This document shows positions 49,907 through 61,625 of a stretch of DNA of 64,000 nt, one piece after another. The position numbers were made by a program, and so were the translations under genes. Position 1 is the first letter of the stretch; every line of letters starts with the position of its first letter. The notes under the pieces were generated by a model. It searched no databases and was not told the origin of the DNA. It was given only the letters and a program-made list of their open reading frames with translations. This DNA is from Boesenbergia rotunda (taxonomy: Eukaryota > Streptophyta > Magnoliopsida > Zingiberales > Zingiberaceae): NCBI GenBank assembly GCA_024364735.1, contig JAGFNQ010000300.1, forward strand, positions 186,001-250,000. Reading direction: 5' to 3'.

Positions 49907-52900
49907 TTATATGTGATCGTCGTTCAAGGCCGCGACTTGCCTCTTTAGCGACTCATTTTCTTTTCTGAGTCTCATGATCTTCTGCTTCAATGTTTCTACG
50001 TGATGAAGCGAGATGGAATCTCGCTGTTGCTTCTCTTGCTTCTGCTTCATGACATGCACTGGAACAGAGAATTAGAGAGAATCGTTAGTGGTTTTGGAGA
50101 TTAATGGTGTACAATCATTTTATTTCTTAGGGATTCTAAAATAAGTAATTTCCACGTTGGATCACACAAATAAGTTCAGAATAACAAGGTTGATCATGTT
50201 CTTAACTATTCATATCTGTCTCAATGTCATTTATCTCATTTCTAAGGAATATCTATTCTCATCGTATTTCATCCAAGAAATACATATTTGTGTGGGTGGG
50301 ATGAAATGGGCTAGCCTGAAGGACCAGGAGATCTAAACAGATTGAATGAGTCAGAAGAAAGGTTAACTGAGTGCGTGAGCAAATTTGACGGGCTCGGCAG
50401 ACCAGTTGAACAATACAAGAGGACTAAGCTGTGGCAGGGAAGTCAGGCAAGTCATACTAGTTGGGCGAACCAAGCAAATTTGTCTGATAGAACAAAATAT
50501 TATTGTAAAACTATTGTTTATCTATTACTTTCAAAATCTGCAAGAACCAAATATAAGAATGAGAATGGCCCATCTATTTCATTCCATGTACCGATCAGAA
50601 AACAAATATTCCTATTCTATTACTTATTTAGTCTGAGACCTAAGAGAAACTTATTACATTCCCTATCAATTCCGTTCCATTAACCACGAGCAACATAATC
50701 AACAGCTTAAATGCACAAAGCAAAACAAATGGAACAGCTTAGATTCTTCTCAATGGCTAATGGAATCCTATCTTTTTTCAACTGTACTTATGATATTTTT
50801 CCTAATGAAATTATGCTAATGATATTTTTTTACTGGATTTTCCTGAGAAATGCAATAAATGCATTATTTTCACTATATACTAACATTCATTCTCTGTAGT
50901 CTGCAGCTTTACTTGCAGATCATTTTTCGCATTCTGTTCAGCCAGAAGCTGAGATTTTAATTCCAGGATCTCAGAATCATCTGTTCAAGAAAATATTTTT
51001 TATGAAATATTAGGTGTTATTGCAGAAATTAAATAATATATCTAGAAGTTAGTCATACATTTAGATTGCAAATCAGAGGTAACCATTTCCAGATTGCCGG
51101 TCAGTATCTCTATATGTGTTTCGTGCGTGACCAATTCTCGTTGAAACTGATTTATCAAAACTTGATCTGAAGCTTGCTTATCAAGTGAGCAGCTGATTGC
51201 AATGTAATTTTAGTTGACATCCATATATGCAAGAAAAAGTTAAAACTGTAACCTACCTGACTTGCTTCTCCATATCGTGAATTTTCTGGTTGTACTCTTG
51301 TTTAAGCATGTCAATCATTTTTTCATGTTCCTGATGAAGGTAAATGTTTTCGGCTGATGGGAACATTTTAGAGAAATAATTTGAAGAGACTGAAAAACTT
51401 ACAGCTCCTAGGCTGAGCAGTTTGATATTTGCTTCCCTTATTTCCTCGGTTAACCTTTGGCATTTTGCGTGATATGCCATCTAGCTTCAGAAGAAAAATA
51501 CCTTTTATGAGGGTAATTTGATACATCCTGGTGACCAATGACCAGGAAATCCTCCAGGTTCATAAAACCATAGTAGATATTAAAATAAGTTGAAAAAAAA
51601 TTAAGATGACAAAGTGAGCAAGTATTACCATTCTAACATAATTTTTCACTATTAGCCCTGCTCCCTTATACGACTATGTGACCAAATATAAAATTTTTGA
51701 ACTTCTATTGTCTTTTTCATGTTAACTGATAGTAAGAATGGTCTTCCCATTTCAAACAATACAACAGAAAAAGAATTTGGTTTCAGACATTTCCCCTCAA
51801 ACCAAAAAAGGATTAGAACAAGTACCCAAGCTCAACAAGATTGAGCTGTAACTTAATTTGATTTTAATAACTTAACACTGAATATACTAATAGAAAGTGC
51901 ATAATTCAAATGAGTCATATGTGTTTTGTCAGTGAAGACACACGGCTTACAATTAGCCTCTTTAACTTCTGAATTTTCAATCATCCCACTTTATTTTGTG
52001 ATTGTTTTAATTATTCACAGTTTCTGGCTTTTCAATCACCAGCAGATAATGCCCCAAAATTTCCATTGAAAGAACTTTCATTTGCTTTTTTTCCAAGGAA
52101 CAATTTATGCAAGGTGTATGAACGATCAACGTTTATATTATTTTGCACCTTAGCATTTTTCTATTGCTACTCTTTTGCTTTCTCATATTGTTGGTAAGAG
52201 AAGTTGTAAGTCATAATTTTATCAAGAGGCGTCTTCTACTAAGTTAATGCTTTTTTTATATAATACTAATTCAGAATACACCTTAGCAATATACGTATGC
52301 TAGAACATTAAAGGACAATTGTTTTTTTTTTTTAAATGCTTCCTCGTATCTAGCCATATAGAAGTACCAAACGCCTAAACTAATCCAAAAATTAGAAAAT
52401 TTGGTAGCGATTTGGCAAAAGTACCAAATAACTAAATTAAAGAATAATATATAAGCATGTAATGAATGCATCAGGAGCAAAAGCATACCTCATCAACAAA
52501 TTTGCTCCAAGATTCATGATGTGACCTTCTTAACTTTTCATTTTCTGCCCATCTCATAAAATATAGTAAACATTGCCATGCTTGGCCAGAGGATTTTAGC
52601 ACCAAATAGAATGAATGCGTACAGGATAAAAACCCCTACTTGAGAATACTACATCTAGACGGTCTCCAAATGCACAGCTTATTCTTATCTAATAAAAGCA
52701 TTTTGGCATGCAGCGATCACTTTACTACTACATGGATAACATACTGTGCACAAACAATTTACAACTGGAATCAAATCAGTGGAATGGCATGGAGCCCCAG
52801 ATGCTATCACGTCGATATCGACATGGTATTGACCAGCATATAAATATAGTATAAAGAGCTTTCTCTTAAAGTTACACCAAAGCCATCTTAACAAATTTCC

Positions 52901-53814
52901 AAAATTTGTAGCAATAAGCACAATGATAGCTGTTATATATCAACATGAATATTGTTAAAAATCATATGAAATACAAAGTGGCTTGGGTAGGGTCAATGCC
53001 AGTATTTAGCAAGATCTAGTATCATGAGAGAATCTTAAAATCTAAAGTTGCCACTTTTTACTATCAAATTAGTAAAAATCAAATGCATTTATTAGGTGGC
53101 GTAAGTGAAGTAAATATATTAATATAAATATTGTTTAAAATCATATCAGAAATATAAAATGGCTCAGGTAAAGTCAATGCCAGTATTTAGCAAAATCTAG
53201 TATCATGAAGGAAACTTAATTAACATTTAAAGTTTGCAACCAAAAGCATCTATTAGTTCCTACTGGAGTAACATGTGAATTTGCAAAGACGTTCTGAGTT
53301 AATGACATACTCGACCTGCTTTAAAATCGTTGCAAGTGGCTTCAAGAGCTTCGCGTTTCATGACTTCACAGTTACAACTCATCTTCAATGACTGAATCTC
53401 CAAAAGTGCATCATTGTATCCCTGTCCATGAAAAATGCAAGCAACAAACATGTTAATATGTTATACTGCCATTCGCCATCTATCAGAAGAAAATTTCAAG
53501 TGCCCATTTCTTCATATATTCTTCTTCGTCTCTAGAACCACCAACCACCTTCTGCACCTTTTTGTCTCTACTCGATTACCGAACCACTAACTAATATCGA
53601 GAGTAAAATGACCTAACAAATGCGATCGAGAACTTGGACATTACAGATCAAAAACCCTTATTCGATTCGGACTGCCCGATCCACCAGCCAGTGAGGAAGG
53701 AGATCAAGAATTAGATGAGAAGAGAGGCACTTCGAACCGTGCCCTTACCTGGTAGATCCGATCGAAGTCTCGTACTAGGGTTTCCAGCTCCTCGCCGTTC
53801 TCCATCCCTTCCAT
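49907..53814 (-). CDS. At-4/1-like coiled-coil protein
   Basis: Eight exons in phase give 253 residues, the same size as Arabidopsis At-4/1: 53749-53814, 53316-53421, 52489-52544, 51403-51480, 51257-51330, 51059-51192, 50885-50980 and 49907-50058. The start MEGMENGEELETLVRDFDRI matches the family N-terminus in style. Almost the whole chain is charged heptad-like helix: HAKCQRLTEEIREANIKLL, HEKMIDMLKQEYNQKIHDME, SKYDSEILELKSQLLAEQNA and HHVETLKQKIMRLRKENESL. At-4/1 is a plant coiled-coil protein first found as a partner of a plant virus movement protein. It localises to plasmodesma-associated and ER-associated structures. Its host function is not well defined. Two introns are long; intron 2 contains a duplicated block. 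Confidence 0.9.
52937..53219. repeat. Imperfect direct duplication in At-4/1-like intron 2
   Basis: Segments 52937-53037 and 53115-53219 are diverged copies of about 100 bp, sharing GTCAATGCCAGTATTTAGCA and ATCTAGTATCATGA. They are about 180 bp apart, and the spacing DNA is not obviously duplicated. Confidence 0.75.
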
Positions 53815-54245
53815 CTTGCCGCCAGCAGCGTAACTCCGAGACGACGCTTTTATAGTCGATGTTTGGATCCTTATGGTTGAAATCGATAAAAAAAAATAAA
53901 AATAAAAATAAAAAACGAAGAAGTTCGCAAGTTAACAACGAAATTAGATTGATTACAAATTAATTATATTTGAATTTTTAAAATCAAAACTACATTCACT
54001 ATTATATCCTTTGTAATTTGTAAAAATATATTCTAGATTTTTTTAAAAAAGTTAAACATTGACAAATATTCTACAATGAATTCATTATTTAAAAAAAAAC
54101 TAAACCTAAATTCTTGTGCTGTAGTTAAGGTACTGCAAGAATACTGCAAGAATTGTTAGGTAGACCTTTTGAGAAATATCAAAGCTCTTATATCAAGCAT
54201 ACTATTCAAGTTTATAATGCTGTTAATGATAAAATAAATACAAGA

Positions 54246-54462
54246 GCAATGATACGTTTAAAGACAAATTTTAATGAAAATCTTAAAAAATGATATGATA
54301 TTTTACATGTACACACTCGATTATCGTCCGGATATCATCAACGAAAATCGCTGTCCCGAATCAAACTATATCCTGAGAGGCATGGTGAACCCATTGAGGA
54401 TCGCTACAATTGCGATGTCATGTCATTCCTTGAGATTTTTTTTGAGATTTTTTTCTAAACAT
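54246..54462. mobile_element. MITE family B, copy 3
   Basis: The core is clearly related to the copies at 22154 and 35668: ACATGTACACACTCGATTAT, CCCGAATCAAACTATATCCT and GGTGAACCCATTGAGGATCG. It is more diverged, and its CG sites are often TG or CA. The outer ends are only roughly definable. Confidence 0.7.
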
Positions 54463-55406
54463 AATATTTTTCTAAATACAAATAACTAAAACCAAATGAA
54501 CAAAAGAAACCAAAATCTATGGCCATGAGAAACGACTCCCTCACAGTCACACCATTTGTCTGCATGACATTGCTCATACGTTTCCACACGCTGCTTATAA
54601 TTTACTCGGCGGCAGAGATGGCCGTATCGGTAAGCATGACTGTGGGACTCATGGTTGGTGTTCTTGAATCTCCAATGAAGTTAGAAATCCCCAGAATTGG
54701 AGACTCACATTGCATCTTACTCAGCAAAATGTAGTTAGAGAACTACAAAAATGTAGCAGGTGCTTGCTTGATGGCGACAAGTAGTTTCTGATCGAAGCGA
54801 CATTGTATCAGGCCATCTTGGCTTATGTAAGGTTTAGGATCCTTCTAAAAGTATAAGCAACATCGTATCAGTCACGCCATAGACAGCATTTTAAAAAGGA
54901 CTATAATCTCTATTAAGTTTGCACAAAAGTACCTGGGCAAGTAGTGGATCTGATCTCTGAGGCGGCCGACTTTGTGAGTTGCAAGACGAAGAATGTGATC
55001 ACAAATTTGGATTCTGGATGTTTATCCAAGTCAAGGAGCAAGGAGATTTTTCTGAATTATCAGCAACAGAAGTTAGAATTTCAAGGGACACAGTTTTTAT
55101 CATATCATCTCATCTCATTGCAGCCATCAGTTTCAAGCCCTTCAGGTATTCTTCAATTTTCTTTGATATCAAATGATTTTTCTGAATAACCAGAGTAATT
55201 CCACATCAGTCGTTGCTCTGCAACCTTTGCTCATTAAGCTCCTTTAGTGTAAGAGTGCAAATTGTGTTCACTTTTCATCCTTCTTTCTTCTTTATGCATC
55301 TTCTTAATGTTAATGCCTAGTTCAGCTATCAAAATAGATCATATTCCTTGAGGATTACCTTTCGCTAAAGAGCAATTGCTACATGTATAGGTCTATACCA
55401 GCTAAT
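54463..55406. other. Intergenic region with possible coding fragment on the minus strand
   Basis: On the minus strand near 54770-54842, an open stretch follows a possible splice acceptor (TTAGAAG) and reads DPKPYISQDGLIQCRFDQKL. A second open stretch lies near 54612-54725. The two are not joined by visible splice sites, and I do not recognise the family. The rest shows no gene. Confidence 0.3.
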
Positions 55407-57613
55407 TTAGTCAATCATTGGAGTGTAACCTTCCATCTTCATCTCATCAACTACAAAGTCAATCATACCAAAAATCTCTGTAGCTTTGAGATGCATCCTG
55501 TCACCTGCATGGAATTCATGGACTTGGTCACCGACCTCGATCCAGCTGCACCCAGGAGTCTTCGCTACGCCCCTCTCCCTCATTAGCCCTATCATCCTGG
55601 CTGAATCCTTCCATCTCTTTGAGCCTGCAAACATTTTTGAAGAAATGACATAGTTTGCAGAGTTTGAAGGCTCCAATTCAAGGATCCTCTTTGCAATTTT
55701 CTCTCCTATTTTCGCATTCTTGTGATAGCGACAAGCGCTAAGCATAGCTCCTAAGGCAACTGCATCAGGTTTTTGAGGCATTTTCTCCAGGAACTCCCAT
55801 GCTTCTTCCAATAGTCCAGCACGTGCAAAAAGGTCGACCATGCAGGAATAATGCTCAATCTTTGGAACAATTCCATACGTTGACTGCATGAGATCAAACC
55901 AACGACGGCCTTCATCCACTAAGCCTGAATGTACACATGCTGAAAGTAAACCTATGAACGTAATAGCATCCGGTAGAAGCCCTTGCTCATCAGCAAGCAT
56001 CCGAGAGAACAATGAAATAGACTCTTCGCCTTGCCCATTGAAAGCAAATGCAGAGATGATAGCATTCCACGTGAATAGGTTCCTGTGAGGCAAGTTTTCG
56101 AAGACTTCCATAGCTCGGCCTAAATTTCCACATTTTGCATACATGTCAACCAAAGCTGTTCCAACATAAACATTATTATATAGGTCATTTCTTGACGCAT
56201 ATGCATCAAGGGACATGCCTAGCTCTAGTGCCCCAACCGAAGCGCAAGCTGATAGAACACCTACAATTGTGATTTTGTCAGGTTCAATCCCTTTCTTCCT
56301 CATGGTGTGAAATAATTTAATGGCTTCATCCGACAAACCATTCTGAGCATACCTGTGTAGTTTTGACAAGCTAAACCATCAATCCAAGATTCTATATGCC
56401 ATAATCTAACCCAAAAAAAAAGTGATTCTCCATTTACTAACTGTATACATGACAAAAATAAAATGAACCAACAGAATTAACAAAAGTTTGCCTAGTTTAT
56501 CAAATAGGACATCATAATGTAATACCCAAGGATGTAATGAATACTTTTTTTCTGTTGATTGGATATTAGTTAAACCAATATAGAAAGGAGCCATTCTTTG
56601 TTACTATGACACCAAAGGCTTGCCACAGTCAGATATTGTAATGAACTAGAGGAACTGCTATGGAATTTGGAAAGTGAGTTTTGAAAAAGGAATGATATGT
56701 ACCCTGTGATCATTGCATTCCATGCAACCAAATCCTTCTTTGCTAGTCTATCAAAAACCCTCCTTGCTGAGTCCAAATCCCCGCATTTACCATACATATC
56801 AATCAATGAAGACCCAAGAAACGAGTTCAGGACCAATCCATACTCCCCCACCAGCTCCTCCAACCACATGCCCAGGTTCACGTCCCCCAAGTCCCCGCAC
56901 GCCGCCAAGACACTCACCAGAGTGACCTCGTCCGGCTCGACCAATCCTTCTGATCGCATCCTCCGGAACAGCTCCACCACCTCCCCGGCGCAACCCATCT
57001 TCGCGTACCCTGAAAGCATCGAATTCCAGGAGACCGAATCTCTCACGGGAATTTCATCGAACAGCTTGAGGGCAAGGCCCACCTGGCCGCACCGCGCGTA
57101 CATGGTGAGCAGGGAGTGCTGGACGTGATCAACGTCGTGAAGGGCGAGCTTGAAGATGGAGGCGTGGGCGGCGAGTCCGTGGTGCAAGGACTGGAGATTG
57201 GCGGCGGCGAGGAGGACGAAGGGGAAGGTGTAGTGGTCGGGCCGGAGGCCGGAGCGGAGCATGCGGAGGTAGAACTCGAGGGCGAGAGGAAAGCGTGAGT
57301 AGAGAGTGACAAGGGCGCGGATCATGAGGTTGAAGGAAAAGTCGTTGGGGCGGGGGTTCTGGGAAAAAAGGAGGAGAGAGTAGGGGAGGTCGCCGAGGAG
57401 GAGGAGCCTGGCGAGGAGGTCGTTGGGCTTGCGGACGTCGAGGGTAAGCATGTGGGCGTGGATCTGCTTGAAGCAGCGGAGGGTGGCGCATTGCTTGAGC
57501 AGAGAGAGGATACGGTGGTGCCGGTGGCGAGAAGGAGAGGCATCGGGCGGCGGCGGCGGCGGCGGAGAACGAGGCAAAGGTAATCTGAACTTTAGGAATT
57601 TGGATTTGTGCAT
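55407..57613 (-). CDS. PLS-class PPR protein, E/E+ type
   Basis: Two exons (56703-57613 and 55407-56352) join in phase to 618 residues; the intron (GTACAT...CACAG) falls in the motif MITG|YAQNG. The ATG at 57613 gives MHKSKFLKFRLPLPRSPPPP, a basic N-terminus suited to organelle import. PLS repeats include RDSVSWNSMLSGYAKMGCAG, DLVAWNAMITG, NGLSDEAIKLFHTMRKKG, NNVYVGTALVDMYAKCGNLG, RNLFTWNAIISAFAFNGQGE and HYSCMVDLFARAGLLEEAW. The E region has ALGAMLSACRYHKNAKIGEK, the block GVAKTPGCSWIEV and an E+-like end (GDQVHEFHAGDRMHLKATEI, then YTPMID). There is no DYW deaminase. Such proteins usually direct C-to-U editing in mitochondria or plastids with a separate DYW partner. Introns are uncommon in this family, so this one may be a useful lineage marker. 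Confidence 0.93.
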
Positions 57614-58835
57614 GGGCTTGGGGCGAACACTCGAATCGCCGAACGAACGTAACACAGCTGATGTTTAATCGGTCACGAGATTTCTCCTAACTAATTTACT
57701 GAGTAACAAGGTTTTTTTTTTAATTTTGATCGATCGGTCTGGTCCTATAAAATTTTTTCATCGATCATCAAAATAAATTAAAAAATACTCACGATGAATA
57801 TTTTAGAAATTCAACATCCTAAAATTCACATTTTATTTAAAAAAAATTCTACAAATATGTCACTAGTCTTCTAACTAATTTTGAAGGTAGACCAGTGTCT
57901 CCCGTCCATCAAATAAATTCAATGTATAATTAATATACATTTAAAAATCAATACAATAGTTAGGTGGATTGACCCACGATGGAAGAGCTAGCCCACCATA
58001 AATCTATTATCTGGCTAGGGCAAACCAGTCTATCATCTTGACAGAATGACAAATCTCAATGAATTAGAGAGGTCAGTTCATTAAAAAATAAATTGATAAT
58101 ATAAAGAAAACGTTATTCATTGAATTCGAGGATTTCATAAATAAATATTTTTTTTAAAAAATCTCTAATAAAAGTTTTAATTCTTTCCACATTTCTACTA
58201 TTAGCCAAAATAATTGGTATAAAAAATTAACAATTGTATATTCAGTTTTGAAAAAAAAAAACTTTCTCAATCCACGTGCTAACCTAAGCCGGTCTTATAA
58301 CCCCCGCGGACTGAACATAAGATCATCTTTATCTTCATCTTCCGACAGGTAGGACCAATCCTGTTCATCATGAAAAATAAGAATTATAAGTTCACCAGTG
58401 ATTTGGCTTAATTGGTTCCATTGAATCGATCAGACGTCTGATTCTAAGAAAACTACTTATGAGATAAGTACCAGAGAACATGTAATAAATAGAGAACATA
58501 TATGGCAGCCAAAAAATTCCCTAACAATTTAATATTTTGGAATAAATACTCCCCAGTTGCTAATATATAAAGAAAGAGAATTTAGAGAGGAAAATGAAAT
58601 GCTCTTTAAGATTACTTAAACCACTTTTCTTCATCATAATGTGAAATAAAATCAACTATGTTTGCATGTGTTTGAATAGTTATAGATTCCGTCTCCTTGT
58701 TTATTTAAAATTTTTCCTTACATGTCTTTCTGTTCACAAATTAATAATCAAGCTCTTTTGTAAAACAAATTAGTCATGCAATAACAAAGCGTAAGCAACT
58801 TACTCAGGCATTTTCAGACATAGATAGAATAATTT
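57614..58835. other. Intergenic region with repeat A copy 3
   Basis: 57728-57835 is a diverged copy of dispersed repeat A (GATCGATCGGTCTGGTCCTA, then ATCATCAAAATAAATTAAAA). The rest is AT-rich without a supported gene. Confidence 0.5.
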
Positions 58836-61625
58836 TCAAAAAATGTTGTTTTTTTTTTTACTAAAGTATATATGGGGGGAAAAAAGATTTCTATGCTTTT
58901 GTTCATAAAAATTACTTACTGAAAAAGACTTAAAATAGGGGGTGAGAGAATTCTTGTCATTGGCATCCTTCCATTGGATATTTTCCCACCAATCGGCATC
59001 ACCAAATATACCTTTCAATTTATTCTGACAGATTTCAGCTCCAAACGGTAGCTTTGTGAGTTTGGAGCACGAGCTTACATATATCCACTCCAAGTAAGGA
59101 AAGGTTATTAGTTGCCGTGAGATACAATTCAATTTAGGCAATCGAGCCAAAAACAGTAGGCGTAAACCAATGCCAGAGCTTACGGAATTTCCAACCCAAC
59201 TTATCAATTTTTCCATCTTACCGCAATTTGTTACTGTCAAGACACTGAGGTTTGGTAGCTGAAGAACCCAAGTGATATTTCTCAATAATTTGCAATTAAC
59301 AATGGCCAATTCGTGAAGATTAGGAAATACCATTTGAGGCTTGATTGCTTTCCATGTGATTTTCTGCACATTGTCAACATCTATAAGTGCCATATACCTC
59401 AAACATTCAAGGCCTTCTCCATGATCCATGTTGCCTGTAGCAACTATTAATTCACCATCTACCATGACATTTACAATCTCTAGTCGTTCCAGGCTCTGCC
59501 TTGTGTTGTGGCTACTCATGATGTTCTCAAATAGTTGGCTTGGATAAGCCAAGTCTCTCATGTTTTGTAGTTGGAGTTTCCATGTAGATAATTGTGATAG
59601 AGAACCCAACCGTTTAAGGTCTGTCATTGAGTGCAAGGTAATTCCAATGTTTTTTTGAAATCCTTGAAATCCCTCCAACTCATCCAAGTCAGCATACTTG
59701 CTCTTATATAAATTCAACAATTTGAGCAAAGGTAAGTTGGATATTGTTCCCTTGGGTACATGGGCAAGACTCTCAGTTCCTTCCAGAAGCAAATACTTGA
59801 GTTTAGCAAGGCTACTCAACTCTACTGGCAATGCTTCAACTCGGGTAAAACTCAAGTTTAGATGTTGGAGCTCAGATAACATATTGATTTCCCTCGGGAG
59901 CTCTTTGATCATTGTATACGAGAGATCTAAGAATGTCAAAACAGGCAAAGACAGGAAAAATGACTTAGGAATTAAGTCTAGCAATTTGTTATGTTGGAGC
60001 ATAAGCACTGAAAGTTTGGGCAAAGTTATAGTCCACTCTGGCAAATAAGTTAATTCGTTATGCATGAATGATGCTCGTTCTACCATTTGCCATTCATCAT
60101 TCTTTAGTTCCAACCGTCTCAATCCAGCCTGTGCTATAACAATCCATCTATGTTGATTGGATTCACAATCCGAGGCCATCCATAAAGTCATATCCCGGAT
60201 CACATCATGCATCTTGATCTTTGTGTGTACCTCTTCATCATTAAGCTCTAACAAGCATGCAGTTATCAGAGTCTCGATATGAGAGTGCCCTCGATAGAAT
60301 GCTTTATTGATTGAGTCACACTCATCAATTAGGCCAAGTCCTATCCAACACTGTATTAGTTCAACTTTGTCAATTCCGAAATCTTCAGGCCACAAAGAGC
60401 AACACAACAGGCAAGCTCTCATGTTGTCATCTTCTAGGCTATCATAGCTAAGTTTAAATGCAGCAAACATAGGATCTCGTTCTTTCATACCTGTGACTTT
60501 CGGCATCTGTGATTGTCTCAGTTGTGTGAGGACATCATTCCAAGCTTCCCATGACCGTTTTGCGGACATGGTTTTGCCGACTGTGATGAGAGCAAGGGGC
60601 ACACCGGCACACTCTTTAGCAATTTCTTTTGCTACTCGATTAATTCTTGGCTCCGAGTTGATTATATCTTCGCGTGCATATTTCATAAAGAGTTCCCATC
60701 CTTGATCAGCTGACAAGCCTTCCACTTTTTTTATCACGTCTGCACTCATTTCAGTGCATACTTGCTCGCTGCGCGTCGTGAAAACTACCACCTTGCGCTT
60801 CAGCTCCTTGCCATGTTGAGCAGGTACTTGTTCCATCCCCAACTTGACAAGATCATAAGATTCCCAAATGTCATCAAGAAACAACAAGCAATTCTTTTCC
60901 TTGAGGAAGTGGAAGAGCTTAGAAGCACGATCGTCTTCACTCTGATCATCATCTTCAAGATTCAATCTTAACTTCTTAGCCAGGTCCGTCTGAAGCTTTT
61001 GCAATTTGCATCCTTTGGAGGCCACAATCCAGACGACATGCTCAAACTTGAGCTTGGAGATCTCTTTATGGTTGTTGATGAGCTTCAAAAGCGTCGTCTT
61101 TCCTATCCCCCCCATGCCGTAGATGCCAATAACCCTGACATTTTCATCTCTAATGTGATTCACGATCTGGATCAGGTTCGATTGCATCCCGACGACATTA
61201 TTTGAAATGGGAAGCTCCTCGGCAGCCGGCGGCGGAAGAGGCGCTGCAACCTTAGAAACAGCCACTCCGCTAATCAACTCCTTCGCCTCCTTCAGCTTCT
61301 TGGTGACCCTTCGATTGATGGAGACGCAATTCCACGACCAGCCTCCGAGGCACCGCATCGCCCCGTAGTCCAGTTGAATGGCAGCGACGACCTCCGTAGA
61401 TAAAAACGCCTCAGCCTCGCGCTTCCACAGTCGAGCTTCTGCAGTGGCGGTTTGCCCGTTGCGCTCAGCCTCATCGATGGCCTGGTTGACGTCTTCCAAT
61501 CTTGCCCTCAATCGCTCAACGGATCGGCACAATTCTTCGACGCGAGATCGAGGCCTGGCGAGGTACATCGAAGCTGCATCCCATGTCCTGTTCAGGATTG
61601 GCCCGATGCCGATGGAGGGAATCAT
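58836..61625 (-). CDS. CC-NBS-LRR immune receptor (RPS2/RPS5-like)
   Basis: A single uninterrupted exon of 929 residues starting MIPSIGIGPILNRTWDA. The N-terminal coiled coil (RVEELCRSVERLRARLEDVN) is of the RPS2/RPS5 type rather than the EDVID type. The NB-ARC domain is complete: P-loop GMGGIGKTT near residue 170, kinase-2 CLLFLDDIW, RNBS-B VVFTTRSEQVC, GVPLAL, RNBS-D ACLLCCSLWPEDF and MHDVIRDMTLWMA near residue 470. About ten leucine-rich repeats follow (TITLPKLSVLMLQHNKLLDL, LTFLDLSYTMIKELPREINM), ending in KLTKLPFGAE and WWENIQWKD. It should act in the cytosol or at membranes as a nucleotide-switch sensor of pathogen effectors or guarded host proteins. The reading frame extends about 30 residues past the usual end into an A/T-rich tract (SKKKNNIF). 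No motif is missing, so it looks functional. Confidence 0.95.
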   Translation of the reverse strand: MIPSIGIGPILNRTWDAASMYLARPRSRVEELCRSVERLRARLEDVNQAIDEAERNGQTATAEARLWKREAEAFLSTEVVAAIQLDYGAMRCLGGWSWNCVSINRRVTKKLKEAKELISGVAVSKVAAPLPPPAAEELPISNNVVGMQSNLIQIVNHIRDENVRVIGIYGMGGIGKTTLLKLINNHKEISKLKFEHVVWIVASKGCKLQKLQTDLAKKLRLNLEDDDQSEDDRASKLFHFLKEKNCLLFLDDIWESYDLVKLGMEQVPAQHGKELKRKVVVFTTRSEQVCTEMSADVIKKVEGLSADQGWELFMKYAREDIINSEPRINRVAKEIAKECAGVPLALITVGKTMSAKRSWEAWNDVLTQLRQSQMPKVTGMKERDPMFAAFKLSYDSLEDDNMRACLLCCSLWPEDFGIDKVELIQCWIGLGLIDECDSINKAFYRGHSHIETLITACLLELNDEEVHTKIKMHDVIRDMTLWMASDCESNQHRWIVIAQAGLRRLELKNDEWQMVERASFMHNELTYLPEWTITLPKLSVLMLQHNKLLDLIPKSFFLSLPVLTFLDLSYTMIKELPREINMLSELQHLNLSFTRVEALPVELSSLAKLKYLLLEGTESLAHVPKGTISNLPLLKLLNLYKSKYADLDELEGFQGFQKNIGITLHSMTDLKRLGSLSQLSTWKLQLQNMRDLAYPSQLFENIMSSHNTRQSLERLEIVNVMVDGELIVATGNMDHGEGLECLRYMALIDVDNVQKITWKAIKPQMVFPNLHELAIVNCKLLRNITWVLQLPNLSVLTVTNCGKMEKLISWVGNSVSSGIGLRLLFLARLPKLNCISRQLITFPYLEWIYVSSCSKLTKLPFGAEICQNKLKGIFGDADWWENIQWKDANDKNSLTPYFKSFSVSNFYEQKHRNLFSPHIYFSKKKNNIF

